From RGIG9115 sp045648165 (GTDB lineage Bacteria > Bacillota > Clostridia > UBA1381), in assembly GCA_045648165.1 (NCBI GenBank), contig JAZRNL010000056.1, positions 1 through 41,342 of the forward strand: DNA of 41,342 nt, in the 5' to 3' direction. Each line of letters starts with the position of its first letter. Within the stretch, counting starts at the first letter, position 1. Both the position numbers and the translations under genes were made by a program. The notes below the pieces were generated by a model that was not told where the DNA came from, made no database searches, and worked only from the letters and a program-made list of their open reading frames with translations. Shown piece after piece: positions 17,933 through 23,402 of this stretch.

Positions 17933-18841
17933 TTATAATGAATTCCGGTTATTGGTAATAAGCTTGATTGCTTTATTAAGGTTTTCTACTTGAATTCTTT
18001 CCTCTCCGTACGCATACTCACCATCTAAAGTCCAGTTAATACTTTCCTTTGTTTCGATGATAAAGCTCTTTGCACTTAAAAAGGTTATCATTTTTGTATT
18101 GTATTTTTTAGAGGTTAATGCAATAACTATTTCGTTAAGCTCAAAAAAGTCTTTGGGCAACCTTATAAGCAAAATCTCAAACATACCGTCGCTTAAGTCA
18201 ACCAATTGTGGATCAAAGTTAATTAGACCGCCTACAGATGTAGAATTACATATTGCACCAAAAACAAAATCGTCCTCAATCACAACACCATCTGCCACAA
18301 AGCGAAGATGCTTGCTTTTTAAGTTTGCAATATCTTTAATTCCCTCTAATGCATAAGCCAGATGTCCCAGTGCATTTTTAATATTTTGCGGCGTTTTATA
18401 CGAAGCCTCGGTAAACGCACCAAAGGATGCTACATAAGAGAAATTTCTTCCATTAAATGAGCCAATGTCTATTTGCTTGGCAGTACCGTTCATTATATCA
18501 CCGGCAGCATTTAAAATGTTTTTAGATAATCTCAAGCTATTCGCAAAATCGTTTGTACTGCCTGAGGGGATATATCCGATCTCTACATCAGCCCCGGATT
18601 TTAATACTCCTGCAACAACCTCATTAAAGGTACCGTCCCCACCTATTGCTACAATCAAATCAAAGTTTTGTGCATTTTCCTTTGCAAACTTTTTGGCATC
18701 ACCGGCAGCTTCGGTAATACACACTGTACTGTTATATCCGTTCTTGCCGAACAATACAAGAACATCGGTTAAATATTTATTTGCCTTTTTTGTGCCTGCA
18801 CAAGGATTCATTATTAGTAAAAGATTTTTCGTTTTTTTCAA
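17933..18841 (-). CDS. Diacylglycerol/lipid kinase family protein (YegS/DgkB-like)
   Basis: ATP-dependent lipid kinase of the DAGK catalytic family; in Gram-positive bacteria relatives recycle diacylglycerol released by lipoteichoic acid synthesis. The core motifs are MNPCAGTKKA near the N-terminus, the ATP-binding VAIGGDGTFNEVV, and PSGSTNDFANSL. The C-terminal beta-rich domain ends around NLNKAIKLI. The reading frame is open to 18913, but the first ATG there has no ribosome binding site and adds residues not typical of the family; a TTG at 18841 or GTG at 18850 is a better fit, with weak AAGTGA-type sites, so the exact start is uncertain. A good promoter lies about 200 bases upstream, making a long 5' leader that holds a palindromic element. 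Confidence 0.88.
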   Translation of the reverse strand: MKKTKNLLLIMNPCAGTKKANKYLTDVLVLFGKNGYNSTVCITEAAGDAKKFAKENAQNFDLIVAIGGDGTFNEVVAGVLKSGADVEIGYIPSGSTNDFANSLRLSKNILNAAGDIMNGTAKQIDIGSFNGRNFSYVASFGAFTEASYKTPQNIKNALGHLAYALEGIKDIANLKSKHLRFVADGVVIEDDFVFGAICNSTSVGGLINFDPQLVDLSDGMFEILLIRLPKDFFELNEIVIALTSKKYNTKMITFLSAKSFIIETKESINWTLDGEYAYGEERIQVENLNKAIKLITNNRNSL

Positions 18842-18917
18842 ATTAATCACTTCACTTTTTTTAATGATATTTTTACATTCATAAAACTGAACGATGTATT
18901 CAATATTCCACATTCAT

Positions 18918-18977
18918 TGTAGGCACAGCCTTCAGGATGTGCCGAAAACGGTTCGTCGGAAACCGCCGAACCCTACA
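18918..18977. repeat. Two-hairpin palindromic element with TGTA/TACA ends
   Basis: The 60-base unit begins TGTA (18918-18921) and ends TACA (18974-18977). Inside are two hairpins of the same design: GGCACA-g-CCT, loop TC, AGG-a-TGTGCC (18922-18943) and GGTTCG-t-CGG, loop AAA, CCG-c-CGAACC (18950-18972), each with a single mismatch after six base pairs. This looks like a REP- or MITE-type dispersed element. Only one copy is in the window, and it lies inside the predicted 5' leader of the lipid kinase mRNA. Confidence 0.6.
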
Positions 18978-19051
18978 CGTTGTGTATATTGCCTGTACAA
19001 CTCGGATGCCCCTTATTTTGTCAATATGAAAAATTCATCTCAGATAAAATC

Positions 19052-19080
19052 ATTGTATCAACAAATAAAAATTTTGTCAA
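19052..19080 (-). promoter_or_regulatory. Sigma-A promoter of the lipid kinase gene
   Basis: Minus strand: TTGACA (19075-19080), 17-base spacer, TACAAT (19052-19057). The start site would be near 19045, just after the xerD terminator. Confidence 0.75.
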
Positions 19081-19083
19081 CAA

Positions 19084-19115
19084 AAAAGGAGAATATGTGT
19101 GCACATTCTCCTTTT
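19084..19115 (-). terminator. Terminator of xerD
   Basis: AAAAGGAGAAT (19084-19094) pairs with ATTCTCCTTTT (19105-19115), followed on the minus strand by a T run. It begins 2 bases past the xerD stop. Confidence 0.88.
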
Positions 19116-19117
19116 AA

Positions 19118-19990
19118 TTACGCTCTTGGATGGGCTTTTTCGTATACTTCCCTTATATGAGAATCTATAAGACCTGTATAAATTTGTGTGGATGATATAT
19201 CAGCATGACCCATCATAGTCTGTACTGCTCTCATATCAGCACCGTTTTCAAGCAGATGTGCTGCAAACGAATGACGAAGTGTATGAGGAGTGATTTCTGA
19301 TTCTATACCTGCCTTTTCTCCGTATAGCTTTATAATTTTCCAAAAACCCTGGCGTGAAATGCTGCTTCCTGAGCAGTTTACAAAAAGCATTTCACTATCA
19401 TTACCCTTAAGAAGTTTTGGTCTTGCAACATTCACATAATCAGAAATTGCCTGAACCGCTCTTTCACCGATAGGAATAATTCTTGATTTACACTTTATGT
19501 ATCGCATACGAAGTTCAACATCAGAAAGAGTTAAACCGATAAGTTCTGAAACCCTGATTCCTGTAGCATACAACAACTCTATCATAGCCTTATCCCTTGA
19601 CCCTTTAGCTTCATTCACATCAGGCGCCGCAAGAAGGCGGCTGATTTGTTCTGAAGTGAGAATTTTAGGCAATTTTTTCTCCACATGGGGAGATTCAAGG
19701 CTTATGGTAGGATCTGCAATTGCATCATTATTTATTTTAAGATATGCATAAAATGAACGAAGTGACGTGAGCATACGTGATATACTTGCTGGCGCTCTCC
19801 CGCTTTTCTTCAGCTCGGCAAGGTACGTAATAACATCGTACTTAGTCGCTCTTTGCGCGTCTGTAACTTTTACGTTGGTGAGATATGTAATATATTGTGT
19901 AACGTCACGTCTGTACGATTCAACTGTATTTTTTGACTTATGTTTTTCGTTCTGCATATATGTGATGTATTCTTCAACACAACAAGTCAT
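19118..19990 (-). CDS. xerD: Tyrosine recombinase XerD
   Basis: A 290-residue site-specific recombinase that, with a partner, resolves chromosome dimers at dif. The N-terminal core-binding SAM-like domain covers about residues 1-85 and the catalytic domain about 105-290. The active-site residues are visible: Arg in ATGIRVSEL, His and Arg in HTLRHSFAAHLL, His in GHADISSTQIY, and the nucleophilic Tyr in the same QIYTG motif. The ATG at 19990 with AAGGAG at 8-base spacing is preferred over the upstream extension. Length and adjacency to spoIIM fit a housekeeping XerD, not a phage integrase, despite a nearby tRNA gene. Confidence 0.93.
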   Translation of the reverse strand: MTCCVEEYITYMQNEKHKSKNTVESYRRDVTQYITYLTNVKVTDAQRATKYDVITYLAELKKSGRAPASISRMLTSLRSFYAYLKINNDAIADPTISLESPHVEKKLPKILTSEQISRLLAAPDVNEAKGSRDKAMIELLYATGIRVSELIGLTLSDVELRMRYIKCKSRIIPIGERAVQAISDYVNVARPKLLKGNDSEMLFVNCSGSSISRQGFWKIIKLYGEKAGIESEITPHTLRHSFAAHLLENGADMRAVQTMMGHADISSTQIYTGLIDSHIREVYEKAHPRA

Positions 19991-20045
19991 ATATGTTTCT
20001 CCTTTTTTTGTACAATGATAATGTGGGCGCACCCCACTGGAGTAT

Positions 20046-20073
20046 ATTATACCATACCACAAAATTTTGTGAA
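20046..20073 (-). promoter_or_regulatory. Promoter of xerD
   Basis: Minus strand: TTCACA (20068-20073), 16-base spacer, TATAAT (20046-20051), about 55 bases before the xerD start. Confidence 0.6.
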
Positions 20074-20136
20074 GAGCTTTTTGCAATTTTTGTAACAAGC
20101 ACTTTTCGGCTTTACTACAAATGATTTACGGTATCA

Positions 20137-20706
20137 TTACAAGAGTTTCGAAATCCACTGCATAAATGTTGTGGTTAAAAAACTTTGAAAAAGGGAAATG
20201 CCACAAAATACAGAAAGAAAAAAAATTGACATTAATATATATTTACCTAAAAAAACTTTTTTGTTTTCATGGCTCAAAAACGACATTTTTAGTGAAATTG
20301 ACGAAAAAACTGCCAATAAAGGGATGTATAACAACATTTCAGGAAATAGCCCGGCACATACTGCAACTCCTTTTATCCCATAAACACGACAAATTCCCGC
20401 TGATGTATAACCTATAACAAAGCTCCTTTCACAAACAGCGGCAATATTAAGTAAAAATCCCGGAAGCAACCATCCCGAAACAGTAATTATACCCCACACT
20501 ATAAGTTGTTTTTTCAACGTCCCGTAAAAAACACCGCTGCCAAAAGTGGGAACATCTGCAAAAAAATTGGAAAGATATCCAAACAAAGTCTCACACCGTG
20601 CATCTGACATTTTACCTGCAGATATACTGCCTAAAACAGATGAAATCACAATCATAAGCAGAGGTACTACTGCCGTTTTTGAATAATACTTTATTTTATC
20701 ACCCAT
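20137..20706 (-). CDS. spoIIM: Stage II sporulation protein M
   Basis: A 189-residue membrane protein with about 5 transmembrane segments, matching SpoIIM in length and in the segment order FGYLSNFF, then LKKQLIVWGIITVSGWLLPG, VIGYTSAGICRVYG and GLFPEMLLYIPLLAV. SpoIIM works with SpoIID and SpoIIP in the mother cell to degrade septal peptidoglycan during engulfment. The ATG at 20706 with GAGGT at 6-base spacing is preferred over a GTG at 20712. It is upstream of xerD on the same strand, an arrangement shared by other Clostridia. It indicates a spore-forming lineage. Confidence 0.82.
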   Translation of the reverse strand: MGDKIKYYSKTAVVPLLMIVISSVLGSISAGKMSDARCETLFGYLSNFFADVPTFGSGVFYGTLKKQLIVWGIITVSGWLLPGFLLNIAAVCERSFVIGYTSAGICRVYGIKGVAVCAGLFPEMLLYIPLLAVFSSISLKMSFLSHENKKVFLGKYILMSIFFLSVFCGISLFQSFLTTTFMQWISKLL

Positions 20707-20776
20707 ACTCACACCTCACCCTTTAAATCATATTTCGTAACATTACCACATATACCATTTTTTTGAGGAAAAAGCC

Positions 20777-20805
20777 TTGACAAATCAAAATTCATATGGT
20801 AGAAT
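20777..20805 (+). promoter_or_regulatory. Promoter of tRNA-Ser
   Basis: TTGACA (20777-20782), 17-base spacer, TAGAAT (20800-20805). The tRNA begins 14 bases after the -10 box. Confidence 0.85.
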
Positions 20806-20818
20806 ACTGTACGTGTAC

Positions 20819-20906
20819 GGAGAGGTGGCCGAGTGGTTGAAGGCGCAGCATTGGAAATGCTGTGATGTGAAAGCATCCGTGGGTTCGAATCCCATCCTTT
20901 CCTCCA
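20819..20906 (+). tRNA. tRNA-Ser (anticodon GGA)
   Basis: An 88-base class II tRNA with the CCA end encoded. Acceptor GGAGAGG pairs with CCTTTCC (one G-T pair); the anticodon stem CAGCA/TGCTG encloses loop TTGGAAA, giving anticodon GGA at 20853-20855, which reads UCC and UCU. The long variable arm has GATG/CATC, and the T arm is GTGGG-TTCGAAT-CCCAT. The discriminator base before CCA reads T, whereas serine tRNAs nearly always have G. A promoter and terminator flank it, so it is a single-gene unit. Confidence 0.95.
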
Positions 20907-20909
20907 TGA

Positions 20910-20939
20910 AAAAAAAGACATTTTAGGATGTCTTTTTTT
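20910..20939 (+). terminator. Terminator of tRNA-Ser
   Basis: Seven A plus GACAT (20910-20921) pair with ATGTC plus seven T (20928-20939), loop of 6, directly after the tRNA. Confidence 0.9.
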
Positions 20940-20982
20940 AGTTATATTTGTTCCATTCAGAACAAGTGGTATTTTCTTCGTA

Positions 20983-21073
20983 AGTGATATTACCCTTTGA
21001 GCTGTGATATTCTCCTACGGCGAGTTAAAGAAACAAATATAATATTACTGAAACCGAAGGTTTCAATATCACT
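20983..21073. repeat. Degraded GTGATATT-type repeat cluster
   Basis: The octamer GTGATATT appears in direct orientation at 20984-20991 (as AGTGATATT from 20983) and 21004-21011, and inverted as AATATCAC at 21065-21072; a near match AATATTAC lies at 21041-21048. A GAAACC-gaa-GGTTTC hairpin (21050-21064) sits just before the inverted copy. This resembles a palindromic mosaic of short hairpins joined by GTGATATT units. Only one, apparently eroded, copy lies in the window. Confidence 0.5.
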
Positions 21074-21084
21074 TTTGATTTATC

Positions 21085-21125
21085 AAAAATACCGCTTTGA
21101 ACACAAGTTTCAAAGCGGTATTTTT
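21085..21125. terminator. Terminator downstream of DAHP synthase
   Basis: A 16-bp perfect stem, AAAAATACCGCTTTGA (21085-21100) with its complement at 21110-21125, loop of 9, A and T tracts on both sides. It lies 75 bases past the DAHP synthase stop and can work in both directions. Confidence 0.85.
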
Positions 21126-21199
21126 ATCTTTCAAAATCAGAACTTAAAAATCTACTTCATGGTAGTGAGCTGTGAAATTGACAGCCGGTGTAGAGATTT

Positions 21200-22231
21200 T
21201 TATAATAATTCTGCCATATCAAGAATAAGTCTTTCCGTCTTTTCCCAACCAAGACAGGGGTCGGTTATTGATTTTCCGTACACTCCACCGTCAGGATTTT
21301 GCGCTCCGTCTTCTATATAGCTTTCAATCATCATACCCTTTACGAGATTTTTGATATCTGTACTATGACGGCAGCTATGAAGAATTTCTTTTGCAATCCT
21401 TACCTGCTCTAAGCACTGCTTATTTGAATTTGAATGGTTAGTGTCTATTATAACACCGGGGTTTGCAAGGTCAGGGTGTGCGGCGTAAGTTTCTGCAAGA
21501 TGCATCAGGTCCTCGTAGTGGTAGTTAGGTATAGCTTCACCGTGCTTATTCACATAACCGCGAAGTATTGCATGGGCATACGGATTACCCTCGCTCTTTA
21601 CCTCCCAGCCTCTGTATATGAAGGTGTGGGAATGTTGAGCCGCGGTAATTGAGTTCATCATCACAGATATATCCCCTGATGTGGGGTTTTTCATTCCCAC
21701 AGGAATTCCAAGACCGCTTGCAGTGAGCCTGTGCTGCTGATTTTCAACAGACCTTGCACCTATTGCAACATAGGAGAGAATATCGGAAAGGTATCTATGA
21801 TTTTCGGGATAGAGCATTTCATCTGCACAGGTAAATCCCGTTTCATTTATGGCACGCATATGAAGATTTCGTATAGCGATTATACCCTTCAGCATATCAG
21901 ACTCCATTTCAGGGTCGGGCTGATGGAGCATACCTTTATATCCATCGCCTGTTGTTCTGGGCTTATTAGTGTAAATTCTGGGTACAATCAAAATTTTTTC
22001 CGAAACCTTTTCCTGAACATCGCGAAGTCTTGATATATAATCTATAACGCTATCCTCGTGGTCGGCAGAGCATGGACCGATAACAAGCATAAGCTTATTG
22101 GACTTTCCGCTTAAGATATCCTCAATCTCCCTGTCTCTTTGTGCTTTAAGGGCAGAAATTTCAGGAGTTACGGGATATTCCGCCTTTATATCCTTAGGAA
22201 CAGGAAGCTTTCTGTAAAAATTCATTTTCAT
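21200..22231 (-). CDS. aroF: 3-deoxy-7-phosphoheptulonate synthase (DAHP synthase, class I AroFGH type)
   Basis: Condenses phosphoenolpyruvate and erythrose 4-phosphate, the first step of aromatic amino-acid synthesis, in the cytosol. The 343-residue protein matches the E. coli AroF/G/H type: VIGPCSADH (about residues 50-58), PRIYTNKPRTTGDGYKG, VGMKNPTSGD, IDTNHSNSNK and GMMIESYIEDG are all present, including the N-terminal extension used for feedback inhibition in that class. The ATG at 22231 has GGAGG at 8-base spacing. The ribosome binding site lies directly after a terminator hairpin, and upstream is a leader peptide rich in Phe and Tyr, so expression is likely controlled by attenuation. 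The E. coli paralogues cannot be told apart here, so the symbol is generic. Confidence 0.93.
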   Translation of the reverse strand: MKMNFYRKLPVPKDIKAEYPVTPEISALKAQRDREIEDILSGKSNKLMLVIGPCSADHEDSVIDYISRLRDVQEKVSEKILIVPRIYTNKPRTTGDGYKGMLHQPDPEMESDMLKGIIAIRNLHMRAINETGFTCADEMLYPENHRYLSDILSYVAIGARSVENQQHRLTASGLGIPVGMKNPTSGDISVMMNSITAAQHSHTFIYRGWEVKSEGNPYAHAILRGYVNKHGEAIPNYHYEDLMHLAETYAAHPDLANPGVIIDTNHSNSNKQCLEQVRIAKEILHSCRHSTDIKNLVKGMMIESYIEDGAQNPDGGVYGKSITDPCLGWEKTERLILDMAELL

Positions 22232-22251
22232 ATCAATTACCTCCAAAACAA

Positions 22252-22337
22252 AACCTCACCTGCTAATCGCAAGTGAGGTTAATATGCAATAAATATACAA
22301 AACCGGAAAATAAACTATCCGTCAACAACTCACTTGC
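22252..22337 (-). promoter_or_regulatory. Transcription attenuator of the DAHP synthase gene
   Basis: On the minus strand the terminator is AACCTCACTTGC, loop GATTA, GCAGGTGAGGTT (plus-strand arms 22269-22280 and 22252-22263; 12 pairs with one G-T), followed by TTGTTTTGG and then the gene's GGAGG. A competing arm, GCAAGTGAG (22329-22337), lies in the last codons of the leader peptide and is perfectly complementary (9 bp) to CTCACTTGC (22269-22277), the first arm of the terminator. Pairing of these two would prevent the terminator. This is the classic antiterminator/terminator switch; the mechanism is inferred from layout. Confidence 0.78.
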
Positions 22338-22429
22338 AGATTTTTCATACCAAAGAAAGCATAGCCAAAATAAAAGACTGCGCTGAAGTAATATGAAAAA
22401 GCATAAAACAAGTTAGATACTGACTTCAT
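22322..22429 (-). CDS. Phe/Tyr-rich attenuator leader peptide
   Basis: A 35-codon ORF starting ATG with a GAAAGGG ribosome binding site about 8 bases upstream and ending in TGA. Seven Phe (residues 8, 11, 15, 19, 21, 25, 26) and five Tyr (9, 13, 14, 20, 23) fall between residues 8 and 26, so 12 of those 19 codons are aromatic; there is no Trp. The C-terminal codons CTG CAA GTG AGT contain the antiterminator arm. The last aromatic codon ends 14 bases before that arm, so a ribosome stalled on Phe or Tyr codons leaves it free, while one at the stop codon covers it. It begins about 36 bases after the predicted transcription start. Confidence 0.82.
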   Translation of the reverse strand: MKSVSNLFYAFSYYFSAVFYFGYAFFGMKNLQVSC

Positions 22430-22471
22430 AATTTATTCCCTTTCTGAATAATATTATTTAATTTAAGCATA

Positions 22472-22500
22472 ATTATACAGCTGCTTTTTTTGTTTGTCAA
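22472..22500 (-). promoter_or_regulatory. Promoter of the leader-DAHP synthase operon
   Basis: Minus strand: TTGACA (22495-22500), 17-base spacer, TATAAT (22472-22477), a perfect consensus. Strong constitutive initiation fits control by attenuation downstream. Confidence 0.9.
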
Positions 22501-22573
22501 CAAAAATTTAAAAATATGTTTATATTGCATAAAGAATATAAAAATCAAACGCAAGTATTTTCATATATATGTA

Positions 22574-22952
22574 TTACTTAGCGAAATACACATTAAAATT
22601 ATCCCATTCATAATAGGTATCCAATCCCATACGCCAACCTCTTAACCACAATAACCCATCAGTGCACCATGCTCGACTATTAATTCATCATCCACATACA
22701 TGTCTGCATATTGTTCGTCGTAGTTGATATATATTTTATATGATACCACTTATCACCCTCCACAGGCATTATAAAGCGTTGGAATTCATAAATTGCGTTT
22801 CTGCTTTGTATCTGCTGTACCAAAATGAGATTGGTCTGGAATGGACTGTTATCCTTTGTAACACATTCTCATTACTGCTTACAAATTTCATTTCAACGTC
22901 TTTCGACTGAATCGCATCAAATGATTTTGTCGTGAGCTCTATTTATAACACT
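22574..22952 (-). pseudogene. Decayed C-terminal fragment of a LamG/concanavalin-like domain protein
   Basis: No intact ORF covers this stretch, but the minus strand reads as protein in successive frames. In order one sees ELTTKSFDAIQSKDVEMKFV, then PFQTNLILVQQIQ and EFQRFIMPVEGDKWYHIK, then after a frame change IYINYDEQYADMYVDDELI and VEHGALMGYCG (stop), then in another frame GLDTYYEWDNFNVYFAK with a stop at 22574-22576. The KWYHIK-IYINYD-YVDDEL pattern and the closing WDNFNVYF strand resemble LamG-like jelly-roll domains. At least three frameshifts separate the pieces and no start or upstream domain is left. Family assignment is tentative, the decay itself is clear. Confidence 0.5.
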
Positions 22953-23047
22953 ATTTATTCTGAACACTGTGTATAATAGCTCATTTTTAAGCACTTATGC
23001 TCAAAAACCGACAGTTTTTTTGTAAAAAAATTTATAACTTAGATATA

Positions 23048-23076
23048 TTGACATATGTTTGTGCCTATGGTATAAT
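23048..23076 (+). promoter_or_regulatory. Promoter of the T-box-controlled gene
   Basis: TTGACA (23048-23053), 17-base spacer, TATAAT (23071-23076), perfect consensus. The transcript would start near 23083, just before the T-box leader. Confidence 0.9.
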
Positions 23077-23082
23077 CGTTAC

Positions 23083-23376
23083 ATAATTGAATATTTAAAG
23101 GCATAGACGAAGAGGGTATATTTGCTGAGGTCTTAAGAGAGAAATGACGGTTGGTGCGAGTCACAGACAGGGCTTATATATTTGTAGCTTCCGAGCCGGG
23201 AGGAAGAAAGCACAATTTTCCGCAAGTAGAACCTCCCCGTTATTGCTGCGTTAATGCATAGGGATTGTTTGATCCTGAGAGAGGCGGTAATTTTATCGCA
23301 ATTTGAGTGGTACCGCGGGTGAATTTTGAAAATGCGCTCGTCTCAAAGTTTAAGCTACTTTGGGGCGGGTTTTTTT
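23083..23376 (+). ncRNA. T-box leader (tRNA-sensing), probable Val specifier
   Basis: A roughly 290-base leader with the hallmarks of a T-box: GAGAGAAA and GGTTGGTGCGAG stem I elements (about 23137-23160), a stem III (GGGAGG/CCTCCC), the T-box sequence GAGTGGTACCGCGGG (23305-23319), and a terminator (CTCGTCTCAAAGT with ACTTTGGGGCGGG, then seven T; about 23338-23376). The TGGT of the T-box would pair with tRNA ending ACCA, so the tRNA should have discriminator A. By alignment to the usual layout (specifier, then nine bases ending GAG), the specifier reads GTA at 23184-23186, a valine codon; TTT (Phe) or GCT (Ala) in neighbouring registers cannot be excluded. It precedes the fusion gene at 23403. 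Confidence 0.9.
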
Positions 23377-23402
23377 AGTAGCCCCACAAAACGGAGGTAT
23401 TT

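Noticed and set aside
19118..20906. Possible integrated element, since a tyrosine recombinase lies near a tRNA gene
   Set aside because: The recombinase is a normal 290-residue XerD, spoIIM lies between, there are no attachment-site repeats and no phage or conjugation genes.
20709..20921. A 70-codon minus-strand ORF across tRNA-Ser
   Set aside because: Its product (GWDSNPR, SNAAPSTTRPPL) is the well-known false translation of the complement of a serine tRNA gene.
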